Shown here piece by piece: positions 43,956 to 53,359 of a DNA stretch of 64,000 nucleotides (the first letter of the stretch is position 1; each line of letters starts with the position of its first letter). A program made the position numbers and the translations under genes. Below the pieces are notes generated by a model. It searched no databases, was not told the origin of the DNA, and was given only the letters and a program-made list of their open reading frames with translations. Source of the stretch: Ornithinibacillus gellani (GTDB lineage: Bacteria; Bacillota; Bacilli; Bacillales; Amphibacillaceae); contig NZ_QTSZ01000052.1 in NCBI RefSeq assembly GCF_003730295.1, forward strand, positions 62,001 to 126,000, given 5' to 3'.

Positions 43956-45269
43956 TTACTTCGCATGTACGGGAATACGAACCGTCATCGTTATTTTATG
44001 ATCATATAGCTCTGGTACAATTATACCACCATACTTGGTGATGAGGCGTTGAATAGAAGGCAGCCCTATTCCCTCATGAGCTTCCTTCGTTGAAAAACTA
44101 TGTGCAAACATTTGCTGTAAAGCATCATCCGTTATATTTGTTTCATTGGTAACCCGAATTACAATTTGATCATTTTGCCGGTCAATTTCAATGATGATAT
44201 CGGATTGTTGCTGTCCTTCCGCTTCATCCATCGCATTTTGGACGAGGTTCCCAAGGATTTTATTCATCTCATATACTGAACAAGGCATGTCCCGTAAATC
44301 ATCCAATACATGAATTTCCATGGCTATCCCTTTTTGTGCCGCCAATTCACGGAAAGTATGCAGCATGGCACCAGTTGCCGGATGTTTTAGCGGCAATAAT
44401 TCATTGACTTGCTGCACTTCTTTCACCACATCTTCAATATATTGGCGACTGGCATCATATTGCTCGCTGCTCAGCATACCGAAAAGCGAATTTAAATGTA
44501 AATTAAAATCATGACGCTGGGAACGAATGATACTGTAAAACGAAAGCAAGTCCTTCTGATACTGTTGATCCAAGAAAAATTGTACCCGCTCTATTTTGGA
44601 TAGCAATGTATTCCTTAAGAAGAACATTAAAACTGCAATAATCACCAAGCCCCATAAAATGACAAACACACGATAATTCACCGTAAAATGCGGTAATTCA
44701 ATATACGTATAAAATAAAAAGGCATTGATTGTCAATAAAATAAGCAGCACAAACGAAAGATGGAACCGATACAGCCCTGCCTGCTCCACATCTCTTTCGG
44801 AAAATAAAATATCAGGAAATAATACCGGCGCCTTTTGATACATCATCATAGAAATAAAAATATTATTCATTAATACAAACAACGTAAAAAATGCGGAAAT
44901 CGCCAAGTCTCCCGCAGTTTCCATTCCGGCAAGAATATCAAAAATATTAAATTCCAGTAGCTTTACAATTGCTAAATCAAACATCATCGCTAATAATACA
45001 GCTACACTTGCATGTAAGAAACGAAGCCGGAATATAAACTGAACAACAGGCAGCATCAAAAAATAAATGATAAGTAAGCCATAAGCTTCCCCAACATAAT
45101 GAATACTCATACCATATGCCGCTGCCCCAACCACGCTAGTAAAGAAAATCTGCAGCACTTTCGTAGACGGTTTGACACTTACAAGCGAAAGCCCTACAGA
45201 AAGACTCGTATATAAAAGAACTGCCAAATGCAGTATGAAAAGTAGCAAATAAAGTGTTGCTGCATCCAT
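43956..45269 (-). CDS. GHKL sensor histidine kinase
   Basis: Membrane kinase of 437 residues. About six or seven N-terminal helices occupy the first 210 residues, then a short coiled region with the His in RSQRHDFNLHLNSL, then a GHKL ATPase (EMNKILGNLVQNAMDEA; HEGIGLPSIQRLI). This layout resembles AgrC/NatK-like sensors of small ligands or peptides. ATG 45269 follows AGGTGA; the upstream extension has no ribosome site. Confidence 0.88.
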   Translation of the reverse strand: MDAATLYLLLFILHLAVLLYTSLSVGLSLVSVKPSTKVLQIFFTSVVGAAAYGMSIHYVGEAYGLLIIYFLMLPVVQFIFRLRFLHASVAVLLAMMFDLAIVKLLEFNIFDILAGMETAGDLAISAFFTLFVLMNNIFISMMMYQKAPVLFPDILFSERDVEQAGLYRFHLSFVLLILLTINAFLFYTYIELPHFTVNYRVFVILWGLVIIAVLMFFLRNTLLSKIERVQFFLDQQYQKDLLSFYSIIRSQRHDFNLHLNSLFGMLSSEQYDASRQYIEDVVKEVQQVNELLPLKHPATGAMLHTFRELAAQKGIAMEIHVLDDLRDMPCSVYEMNKILGNLVQNAMDEAEGQQQSDIIIEIDRQNDQIVIRVTNETNITDDALQQMFAHSFSTKEAHEGIGLPSIQRLITKYGGIIVPELYDHKITMTVRIPVHAK

Positions 45270-45423
45270 CGAATCACCTATCGAAAAACATATTATTACA
45301 AAGTATATCATAAACCAATAGTCGATTAACGAATGAATGCTTCATAGAAAGCATATGAGTAAACCAGTTTTTGAATTAAAAACATGCTCTGTTTGGAGTG
45401 ATTACGTATGAATCTTTTGCTGG

Positions 45424-45564
45424 TTAAGCAGAAATTTTTTCAATCGCACGGATTTCTTCCGGAGCCATTTTGAAGAAATATATATTTGACTTAACATCCT
45501 TGAAGTATTCGACGACATCCACATATGATCGATTCCGAGGAGTTTGAGGTGTTGCACTCGGAAA
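45424..45564 (-). pseudogene. C-terminal remnant of an unrecognised gene
   Basis: A 46-codon frame ends at TAA 45424. It begins after a stop without start codon or ribosome site and reads protein-like (RSYVDVVEYFKDVKSNIYFF..). It lies in a 600-bp gap that also holds repeat copy e, and looks like the tail of a deleted gene. No family recognised. Confidence 0.35.
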
Positions 45565-45648
45565 TCACCCACCCTTCGTTACATTCAACGACGCTTCGCT
45601 TTACTTTAAGCAACTAATTTTCTTGAGATTGGATTCATTATACAATTC

Positions 45649-45800
45649 AGTGAAACTTCAATCAGGGGGGTTTTTGCACTTCCCCACGGATTGTTAGTTG
45701 AACCAAACAGGCCTTTACTGGCTGTTGCCCCCCTTACAATGCTTGTTATTAACAATAATTCCTGCAGTGGGGGGCTTACAGCCAGTTAATCTGTGATAAA
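45649..45800 (+). repeat. modular hairpin repeat, copy e (long form)
   Basis: 152-bp full form. AGTGAAACTTCAATCA opens it. Hairpin 1 is CAATC-GGGG..CCCC-GATTG. The linker TTAGTTGAACC..AGGCCTTT follows. Hairpin 2 is ACTGGCTGTTGCCCCCC..GGGGGGCTTACAGCCAGT. It closes with TAATCTGTGATAAA, directly beside the ymfH terminator. Confidence 0.88.
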
Positions 45801-45802
45801 AA

Positions 45803-45842
45803 AATGCAAGTTGGATTTGTGACTTGAACTCCAACTTGCACT
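45803..45842 (-). terminator. terminator of the ymfF-ymfH unit
   Basis: TGCAAGTTGGA pairs with TCCAACTTGCA and is followed on the minus strand by TTTTTTT. Confidence 0.88.
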
Positions 45843-45870
45843 TTTGTTTTTTTATGTTTTTTGTATAACT

Positions 45871-47154
45871 TTATTCCGCGATGACCTTACATACTGCGAT
45901 GCGTTCTTCGGTAATCCATTGCTCAATATAAGCATTGGTTTCTTCTAATGTGAGTTCTTGAATGATTGGGATTAGCTGTAGATAATCCATGCCACGGTTA
46001 TGATACCAGACATAGTTATCGGCAATGACCTCTAATTCATTCATCCCGCGAATAAGTGTGCCGATTTTACGTTTTTTCATACGTGTAAATGCTTCTTCCG
46101 TTAACTTTTGATCCTTAATGGAAAGGAGTAATTCCTTAATATGCGCTGCAAAGGCATCTGGATTCTCTGCATTGCTGGCAATCAGGCTATATCCATGGTC
46201 TCGTTCCGCATTACTCATAAAGTTAAAGGAGTAATCGATTAAGCCTGCTGCATACATGTCATTATAGAACGGGCCGCTTTTACCGAAGAAATAATCCAGC
46301 AGCATTCCATTTAGTAACACTCTTTTTACCTGTGGAATAGAAGCAATCTGTTGCATGTCTTCCTTAATTCCAATGGCACTTTTTTGAACATTAACCGGCA
46401 TTGAAATGGTTTTCTCTGCTTCATAAACCGCTGTCGGCTCCGGTTCTGTAAAGCGGATGATTTCCTCAGGTGGGGCAAAATCCTTCCCATTCTGATTTTC
46501 CTTGATTACTTCCATCATCCGCTCTGGATCAAAGCCACCCGCAATGAATAAAACCATATTAGATGGATGATAAAATGTTTCATAGCAAGTGTACAAATCC
46601 TCTTTCGTGATGGACTGAATGGAATCAATGGTACCGAGTACTTCATTTCGGACCCCATGGTGATGGTACATGGCCTCCTGAATTCCAACAGACACACGAT
46701 GATCTGGCTGGTCATGATACATTTGCGCTTCTTGTACAATGATTCCTTTTTCTTTTTCTACCGTTTCATCGGAAAAATATGGTGCCTGTACAAAGTCGAG
46801 CAAGGTTTTGACATTCTGCTCCTTATTATCCGTTGTAGAGAATAAATAAGCAGTCTGTGTAGCACTAGTGTAAGCATTCGCAGACGCGCCCTGATTCATA
46901 AATTCTTGAAAGGCATCATGGTCTTCCTTCTCAAACAGTTTATGCTCTAGAAAATGAGCGACGCCATCTGGGACGGTAACTTTTTCAGTTCCACCTCGTG
47001 GAATAAAAGACAGATCATTTCCACCGAAATCCGTTACAAAGGTAGCATACATATTACGTACATTTGCACGTGGTAATAGAAAAACTTGTAAGCCATTATC
47101 CAATACTTCACTGTAGATTACTTCATCAATGGTTTGATATTCCTTTTTATTCAT
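45871..47154 (-). CDS. ymfH: M16-family metallopeptidase homologue YmfH
   Basis: Soluble protein of 427 residues with an intact inverted zinc motif HFLEH (67-71) and a downstream glutamate region EKEKGIIVQEAQMY. It forms a pair with the motif-less partner directly upstream, the arrangement known for YmfF/YmfH in B. subtilis. That locus has been linked to modification of elongation factor P; whether these proteins cut peptides there is not settled. ATG 47154 follows ymfF without a gap. Confidence 0.88.
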   Translation of the reverse strand: MNKKEYQTIDEVIYSEVLDNGLQVFLLPRANVRNMYATFVTDFGGNDLSFIPRGGTEKVTVPDGVAHFLEHKLFEKEDHDAFQEFMNQGASANAYTSATQTAYLFSTTDNKEQNVKTLLDFVQAPYFSDETVEKEKGIIVQEAQMYHDQPDHRVSVGIQEAMYHHHGVRNEVLGTIDSIQSITKEDLYTCYETFYHPSNMVLFIAGGFDPERMMEVIKENQNGKDFAPPEEIIRFTEPEPTAVYEAEKTISMPVNVQKSAIGIKEDMQQIASIPQVKRVLLNGMLLDYFFGKSGPFYNDMYAAGLIDYSFNFMSNAERDHGYSLIASNAENPDAFAAHIKELLLSIKDQKLTEEAFTRMKKRKIGTLIRGMNELEVIADNYVWYHNRGMDYLQLIPIIQELTLEETNAYIEQWITEERIAVCKVIAE

Positions 47155-48450
47155 TTATTCGCTCACCTCACTTGTCAACAGATAAACAGTATCTTCTTCC
47201 ACTTTATGGGCCATACGAACAACATCTTCTCGAGACACAGCTTGAATCGCAGCCACTGTTTCTTCCGGTGTTTGCGTACTGCCTCCCAATTGCTGCATAT
47301 ACGTAAGATCAATGATTCCGTGCGCATGCTCCATATCAGCATAAAACCCGTTTATTAGCATGGTTTTATTTTCGTTTAGTTCCTGATCTGTAAACTGATC
47401 AGAGCGGATATCTTCAAACTCCTGTCGAATAATTTGCAATGCCTTTTCATAGTCCTCTGGAGCAATACCGCTATAAATAATGAGTAAATCTTGCAAGCTA
47501 TCAAAGCCGGAGCCAACATAATATGCGAGACTATGTTTTTCACGAACGTTAAGAAATAGCTTGGAGCCTGGTCCACCACCAAGCACACTATTAAATACTT
47601 GTAATGCAGCAAAATCTGGATCTCCAAATGTGGTATTGGTGCGATAACCAATATGTAATTTTGCTTGCTGTAATTTCTGTCTCTCCATGATTTCTATCTG
47701 TTTTCTTGCCGCTGCATTTTCCTTTACCGCTGCGTGCTTAGTTGTACGCACACGATTTTCCGGAAGTACATCCTGGAAAATCTCAGAAACCAATGCAGTA
47801 ACCTCAGACATATCTAAGTCCCCAACGAGATATAAATCTACTTCGTCTTCCTGAAGCAGCTGCTGGTAGGTCGTATATAAAGTTTCCCCTGTTATGTCAT
47901 CCAAATCAGATTCATAGCCTTCTGCACGAATCTGATAGGGATGTCCTGCAAACATTTCATCAATTAATCGCATATTGGCAAAGGACATCTTATCGTCCAG
48001 AAGAGATCGTAAGCGCTGGCGAATCGTTTCCTTTTCCCGTTCCACAATCTCCTTATCAAATGCCCCGTTCTCGATTTTTGGAACGAACACAATTTCCTTT
48101 AACAAAGACAAAGCATCTCGTAGAATGGTATCCTCATTTTCAATATACTTTTGATTTGCTACTTCCAAGCTTGTCTCCAAAATATGATAGGTTCCACGCT
48201 TCATTCCACCTAAAGATAAAGCTGCACCATATAAGTCATCCAATCTTTCCGCTAGTAGAGTTGTATTTGGATATGTTTTAGAGCCTTGTCTAAGTACCAT
48301 TGGCAAAAGAGAACGACTCGTGATGGTATCACGCTTTAATTCCCCTTTTATTTTTAAAGAAATTGTTGCTGTTTTAAATTGTTTGCTTGGAATTAAATGA
48401 AGCTTTAATCCACAGACGTCCACCGTTTGTTCATGAAGCAATGCCTTCAT
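47155..48450 (-). CDS. ymfF: M16-like protein YmfF (no zinc motif)
   Basis: Protein of 431 residues with the M16 fold pattern. Where active members carry HxxEH it reads VLRQGSKTYPNTTLLAERL, so it is presumably inactive and acts as the partner of YmfH. FNSVLGGGPGSKLFLNVREK (about 295-314) is the conserved C-domain motif. I chose ATG 48450 behind GGGGGAATGG; two upstream ATGs lie too close to or before that site. Confidence 0.88.
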   Translation of the reverse strand: MKALLHEQTVDVCGLKLHLIPSKQFKTATISLKIKGELKRDTITSRSLLPMVLRQGSKTYPNTTLLAERLDDLYGAALSLGGMKRGTYHILETSLEVANQKYIENEDTILRDALSLLKEIVFVPKIENGAFDKEIVEREKETIRQRLRSLLDDKMSFANMRLIDEMFAGHPYQIRAEGYESDLDDITGETLYTTYQQLLQEDEVDLYLVGDLDMSEVTALVSEIFQDVLPENRVRTTKHAAVKENAAARKQIEIMERQKLQQAKLHIGYRTNTTFGDPDFAALQVFNSVLGGGPGSKLFLNVREKHSLAYYVGSGFDSLQDLLIIYSGIAPEDYEKALQIIRQEFEDIRSDQFTDQELNENKTMLINGFYADMEHAHGIIDLTYMQQLGGSTQTPEETVAAIQAVSREDVVRMAHKVEEDTVYLLTSEVSE

Positions 48451-48524
48451 TTCCATTCCCCCATTTCTAATCATTTTTCATAATCGAAAGAAATCGGCCA
48501 CACAGCCGATCTCTCCCATTTGTA

Positions 48525-49070
48525 TTATTCACCAGTAAAATCGTTTTCGATGATGCTTTCAATTGTTTCAATATCCGGATGTCCTTCAGCAAGCAGGAAT
48601 ACGTAATTTCCTTTTGCTGTTGCAGGTAGGTATCCTTCTTGGCCTTCAAAAACAACCTTCACTTCCCCTTTATCCAAAGCATGCTTTAGATTTTCGGAGT
48701 CTGCTTCTAATTCATAGATTTCTACCGGAAGCATATCTTCCCCACTAATAACGAGATTAATATTATCTTTAAAGTCAGGAACATCTCCAAATCCTTCTTG
48801 AATTCCATTCACTTCCAAGCCTTTTTCCTTCAACAAGTCGATGAATTCCTGAAAGCCTTTATTTTCTGAAGCAACCTCAGCGGCATCTCCTTCTGCCTGT
48901 TCTCCATTATTATCAGCAGCTTCCTCATCCGCTTTCTCTGCATCATCACCATTTTGCTGTTCTTCCTGTTTACCTGTATCGCCATCGTCCTTCTTATCTG
49001 AATCACTACTGCATGCTACCATCCCTACTGCAAATACCAATAACATTAAAAGTGTCAAAAGCTTTTTCAT
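48525..49070 (-). CDS. acidic lipoprotein
   Basis: Predicted lipoprotein of 181 residues with a type II signal; the lipobox ends in GMVAC at about residue 20. A strongly acidic, low-complexity spacer follows (about 22-68; D, E, Q, N and A), then a globular domain of about 110 residues with no recognised motif. The acidic spacer fits a surface-exposed protein in a salt-tolerant cell. AGGAGGAA precedes the ATG. It has no clear partner. Confidence 0.8.
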   Translation of the reverse strand: MKKLLTLLMLLVFAVGMVACSSDSDKKDDGDTGKQEEQQNGDDAEKADEEAADNNGEQAEGDAAEVASENKGFQEFIDLLKEKGLEVNGIQEGFGDVPDFKDNINLVISGEDMLPVEIYELEADSENLKHALDKGEVKVVFEGQEGYLPATAKGNYVFLLAEGHPDIETIESIIENDFTGE

Positions 49071-49121
49071 TATGAATTCCTCCTGTTTGATCTTATATTT
49101 TTATTTTTATTCATAAACACT

Positions 49122-50876
49122 TTAAAAAACTGGTAGTAACTTAGCATCTTTTTCGCTTTGCAATTTCGTTAGATGTTGATATAACTCATTTGACTCGGAC
49201 AGCTCCTGATGCGTACCAATGCCATTCACTTCACCTTGATCAATGACAATGATTTGATCTGCATTCTTCACATCTTTCAAATCATGACTAATCATGATGG
49301 TCGTTCGATTTTTCATCAATTTCTGCAGTGCTCTTTCAATCAAATATTCTGATTGGGCATCTAAATTGGAAGTAGCTTCATCCAATAATAAATATTGGGA
49401 ATCCATGATAAAGGCACGGGCAATCGCGATACGTTGGCGCTGGCCGCCAGATAATTTAGAACCAAACTCACCAACCTCTGTATCAAATCCATCCGGGAAC
49501 TCCTGGATAAACTCCAAAGCAGCTGCCATTTTTGCTACATGCACGAGCTCCTCATCCGCTACTTCTCTATCAAGCCCATAGGTGATATTTTCCCGAATCG
49601 TACCAGATATTAATGGGGTTGACTGCGACACATAAGCCATTCCATGTCGCCACTCATCCAGGTTGATTTTTTCCGCTGGCATATTCCCCATTAACACACG
49701 CCCAACATTAGGGTCATACAATCTTTCAATGAGTGAAAAGATAGTTGACTTCCCTCCACCACTTGGTCCAATAATAGCGGTAACCTTACCTTTTGGTATC
49801 GTAAAATTAAGATTAGAAAGAACCTTTGTGTCTGCATAGCTGAAGGACACATTTTCCAGTACGATATCTCCGGATGTTTGCTGTTTCGCATCGTCCAGGG
49901 ACTTATCACGTTTCAAAACCTCGTCTTTGGAATCCAGGATTTGGGCAATTTTTTCGGATGCTCCCTTTGCTTGCTTTAATGTCTGCCAGAAGCGTCCATA
50001 CTGCGTCACACTCATATGCAAATACTGCACATACATATAAAATGCGATGACCTGACTTACCTTCATTTCACCTTTACTCACAAGGTAGCTTCCATAAACC
50101 AATACAATCCCAATAATAATTCCTTGGATACTGTTCAAAAGCGGTTGTGCAAATAAATCTACAAGTGCACGTTTTTTATCTGCCTGATACTGATCTTGAA
50201 TAATGGTCTTGCCACGATCTATTTCCTTATCTTCTTTTCCAAATGATTTGACCAATCGGATTTTCGGTAAACGCTCTGCAAAAAATGCAGTTAGACCGGA
50301 AAATGCATGCTGAACACCATACTGCGTTTTTTGTGTGAAATGACCCGTAATTGCCGAGACAATCAAGATATACGGAATGATAGGCAGCAGCGCTAACGTA
50401 AGCTTGGAGCTCATGCCATACATAATAATAAATGACCCCACAAGTCCATACGTTGAATTTAATACATTATTTAAATCCGCAACTGCACGATCAATAAAGC
50501 CCGGGTCCACTGTAATCCGACTAATAAGCTGTAAAGACGGCTGCTTCTCATATTTACGCATCGGCATCCGAATCAGCTTTGGCCAAATAATCCACTGGAT
50601 ATTTCTCATTACAATTGGATTGGTAATGTAAATAAGAAATGCAGAAATTGCAGCAAGTGATAGTGAAGCAATCATCAACACAAAGTATTTCGATACAATT
50701 TCAAAATCAAAAATGTTTCCAGCAAATATTTCTGACATCACGACTGGTAAACCGAGCGTAAAAGTAGTTGACGCAAACAGACCAATCAAAGCTAGAATGT
50801 ATAAATGCCAGGGTAATTTGGCTTTCAGAACCAGTTGAAAAAATTCCTTCCAGCCATGCTTTTTTGTTTCTTGCAT
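49122..50876 (-). CDS. ABC exporter (fused permease and ATPase), second of a pair
   Basis: Protein of 584 residues: six-helix exporter membrane domain (about 20-315) and an ATPase domain with Walker A IGPSGGGKST, signature LSGGQRQRIAIAR and Walker B YLLLDEATSNLD. The N-terminus shares KAKLPW with the upstream exporter gene, 28 bases away, so they are paralogues and probably a heterodimer. Both catalytic sites look intact. The substrate could be a drug, lipid or peptide. Confidence 0.9.
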   Translation of the reverse strand: MQETKKHGWKEFFQLVLKAKLPWHLYILALIGLFASTTFTLGLPVVMSEIFAGNIFDFEIVSKYFVLMIASLSLAAISAFLIYITNPIVMRNIQWIIWPKLIRMPMRKYEKQPSLQLISRITVDPGFIDRAVADLNNVLNSTYGLVGSFIIMYGMSSKLTLALLPIIPYILIVSAITGHFTQKTQYGVQHAFSGLTAFFAERLPKIRLVKSFGKEDKEIDRGKTIIQDQYQADKKRALVDLFAQPLLNSIQGIIIGIVLVYGSYLVSKGEMKVSQVIAFYMYVQYLHMSVTQYGRFWQTLKQAKGASEKIAQILDSKDEVLKRDKSLDDAKQQTSGDIVLENVSFSYADTKVLSNLNFTIPKGKVTAIIGPSGGGKSTIFSLIERLYDPNVGRVLMGNMPAEKINLDEWRHGMAYVSQSTPLISGTIRENITYGLDREVADEELVHVAKMAAALEFIQEFPDGFDTEVGEFGSKLSGGQRQRIAIARAFIMDSQYLLLDEATSNLDAQSEYLIERALQKLMKNRTTIMISHDLKDVKNADQIIVIDQGEVNGIGTHQELSESNELYQHLTKLQSEKDAKLLPVF

Positions 50877-50903
50877 GTGTCGCCCTCCTTTCCAAGCACT
50901 TCA

Positions 50904-52664
50904 TTAGCCTGCATTTGCTTCAGTCAAGTACTCTACAAATAATTGATACAGCTTGTTCGATTCCATCAGTTCATCATGTGTTCCAATTCCATCGACCGTA
51001 CCCTCATTCACAACAATAATTTGATCTGCATCCCGAATGGTCGATAAGTCATGGGCGATAACGATGGCACTTCTACCTTCCATAAGATGCTCCATCGCAC
51101 CTTGGACGGCTTTTTCAGACTTACTATCCAAGCTTGCCATTGCTTCATCCAGCAGTAAAAATTCTGCATTTCTGAGCAGTGCCCTTGCAATCGCCACGCG
51201 CTGCCTTTGCCCGCCGGACAGGTTTGTACCACCTTCTCCAACGTTGGTATCAAAGCCATTTGGTGTGTTGCTAATAAACTCCAGTGCGTTTGCAGCCTCT
51301 GCAGCTTGGCGTATTTCCAGTTCGCTTACTTCCCGATCAACACCATAAACGATATTATCGCGGATCGTTCCCGAAAGCAGTGGACTATCCTGTGCTACAT
51401 AGCTGAACATCGCGCGCCAATCTTGTAAATGATATTCTGCAATATCCGTATCACCGAATTTGATTTTTCCTTGATCAGGCTCGTAAAACTGCTGCACCAG
51501 GGAGAGAATAGTGGACTTACCGCTCCCACTTGGACCAACAATCGCCGTCGTTTTACCATATGGTATAGTAAAGCTTAAATCCTTCAATACCCTCTTTTCC
51601 TCCCCATAACTAAAACCAACATGATCAAAGGTTAAGTCATGACAGGTGTCCTCTAACTGTTTATTGCGGACATATTGCTCCAAATCGCCTTCTACTAATA
51701 CAGATATTCTTGAAGTTGCCCCTTGACTTTGCTTCAACTGCGTATATAACAATGCGAAGGTTTCCAAAATACCCCAAAGCATCCCCACATACATGAAAAA
51801 TGCAATCCATACATCTAATGTTATTGCTTGTTCAGAGATAAGATAAATACCAAAACCAATCACAAACATGTCTTGCAATAAATTCAACAAACTGTTCAAT
51901 GGGTTTTGGATCCAATCAACTATTGCTCTTCGGAAGGATGCTTTATAGTAGTATTGAATTTTCTCCCGCCCACGTTCATTTTCCTTTTTCTCCATCGCAA
52001 ACGATTTGATGAGTGGAATACTGGAAAGCAGCTCCGCAAAAAACTGAGTCAATGTCGACAAACGATTATGGGTAATCTTGTTCGTCCGGTATTTCCACTT
52101 TCCATACCAGATGTTTGAAAATGCATAGATTGGGATATAAATGAGTACACCTGCAGCCAATCGCCAATCGTAGGTGAATAATACAAAGACGACACCAATC
52201 ATCGAATAAGATGCTGCAATGATGGATGGTAGCCAACCGGCGAGCACAGAGCTAATTGTCGCTGTATCATTCGCTGTACGACTGACCATTTCATTCGGCT
52301 TTACCTTGTTAAAAAGGGAAAGTGGCGCCTTCATTAAACGTTGCCAAATTAAACTACGATAGCTTACGTCTACTTTATACATGACGAGTTTATTGAAAAA
52401 ACCAATGATTCCTGAGCTTAACACCCTAGCAAAAATTACAATGACCGTCCCATAAATGACCGTGTTTTCTAAATTACCGGCCATTACTCTTTGTGCATAT
52501 TGTGGGAAAATCAAGGATAAGGTAGAATCACCGATATAAAGTAATGTAAGAAATATGAGCCATCCCCAAGGAAGCTTTGCTTTGAAGATTAAACGAATAT
52601 ACGCTTTCCATATTCCTTTTTCAGCCTGCTTTCGCTGTTTTTTTGTTTCTAGCTTGTTTCCCAA
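50904..52664 (-). CDS. ABC exporter (fused permease and ATPase), first of a pair
   Basis: Protein of about 586 residues with a six-helix membrane domain (about 25-330) and an ATPase domain: GPSGSGKST, LSGGQRQRVAIAR, and Walker B FLLLDEAMASLD, where Met replaces the usual Thr. TTG 52664 stands 10 bases behind AGAAGGG; GTG 52673 is nearly in contact with that site. It forms a pair with the following exporter gene and may be co-transcribed with the thioredoxin-like gene. Confidence 0.88.
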   Translation of the reverse strand: MGNKLETKKQRKQAEKGIWKAYIRLIFKAKLPWGWLIFLTLLYIGDSTLSLIFPQYAQRVMAGNLENTVIYGTVIVIFARVLSSGIIGFFNKLVMYKVDVSYRSLIWQRLMKAPLSLFNKVKPNEMVSRTANDTATISSVLAGWLPSIIAASYSMIGVVFVLFTYDWRLAAGVLIYIPIYAFSNIWYGKWKYRTNKITHNRLSTLTQFFAELLSSIPLIKSFAMEKKENERGREKIQYYYKASFRRAIVDWIQNPLNSLLNLLQDMFVIGFGIYLISEQAITLDVWIAFFMYVGMLWGILETFALLYTQLKQSQGATSRISVLVEGDLEQYVRNKQLEDTCHDLTFDHVGFSYGEEKRVLKDLSFTIPYGKTTAIVGPSGSGKSTILSLVQQFYEPDQGKIKFGDTDIAEYHLQDWRAMFSYVAQDSPLLSGTIRDNIVYGVDREVSELEIRQAAEAANALEFISNTPNGFDTNVGEGGTNLSGGQRQRVAIARALLRNAEFLLLDEAMASLDSKSEKAVQGAMEHLMEGRSAIVIAHDLSTIRDADQIIVVNEGTVDGIGTHDELMESNKLYQLFVEYLTEANAG

Positions 52665-52730
52665 ACAAAACACACCCTTCTAAACAGCCTGCAAAAAACA
52701 AAGTACCCCAAACACATGCAGCTGTTCCAC

Positions 52731-53072
52731 CTACACCAAATCACCAAGTCGACCTACAATTTCATCTCTTGTATATGCACCAATAATGGTTTTTACGGGC
52801 TCACCATCTTGAAATACGAGTAATGTTGGATAGGCCATGATGTCATATTTTACAGCAATTTCATTCGTTCCGTTCATCCCTTCATCAAAGGTTACATGAA
52901 AGGAAACAATTTTTAATTTGCCATCAAATTCTTCGCTAATCTCCTCTAATACAGGAACAATTGCCTGGCAAGGACCGCAGCCTTCCGTTGTAAATTTGAC
53001 GATAACGGGGATGTTTTCCTCGATTACTTCTTGCTGAAAATTTTCTGTGTTGATATCTTTCACTTCCGCCAT
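52731..53072 (-). CDS. thioredoxin-like protein
   Basis: Thioredoxin fold of 113 residues with the dithiol active site CGPC in EGCGPCQAIVP (about 30-40) and a cis-Pro in IMAYPTLLVF. It has no signal peptide. ATG 53072 is eight bases behind AAGGAG; the upstream GTG overlaps that site. Gene context (two ABC exporters 60 bases downstream) is suggestive but not proof of a shared task. Confidence 0.88.
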   Translation of the reverse strand: MAEVKDINTENFQQEVIEENIPVIVKFTTEGCGPCQAIVPVLEEISEEFDGKLKIVSFHVTFDEGMNGTNEIAVKYDIMAYPTLLVFQDGEPVKTIIGAYTRDEIVGRLGDLV

Positions 53073-53302
53073 TATTTCCACTCCTTGAAATTATAATTTT
53101 CTAATTATTTCATCAACATAAATAGATAATACAGATAGAATAACGATTCCAAAGTACATATACAATAGCTTTCGTTCATACTGGTAGGTATTCCGTTTAT
53201 TCTGTTCATATTAAGGTTTATTCAGCATGTGGGTGTTCCAGGAAAAGGAAAGGACTTTGTATACATTCACCTCCTCCCTCCATCGGCAACTTTGGGTCCA
53301 TT

Positions 53303-53342
53303 AAAAAAAGCTGTTATTCCCAATTTGAGAATAACAGCTTGC
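53303..53342 (-). terminator. terminator of cdaA-cdaR-glmM
   Basis: AAGCTGTTATTC pairs with GAATAACAGCTT and is followed by TTTTTTT on the minus strand. glmS therefore does not follow in the same transcript. Confidence 0.88.
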
Positions 53343-53359
53343 TTGGTATAAATTGTTGG

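Noticed and set aside
53190-53225. HssR-type direct repeat (GTTTATTCTGTTCATATT) upstream of the thioredoxin/ABC genes
   Set aside because: One half matches the haem-regulator box and the second half does not keep the 2-bp spacing. Chance is likely in AT-rich DNA.
53073-53302. small membrane peptide gene in the thioredoxin-glmM gap
   Set aside because: A hydrophobic frame is present on the minus strand, but it has no start codon with a ribosome site.
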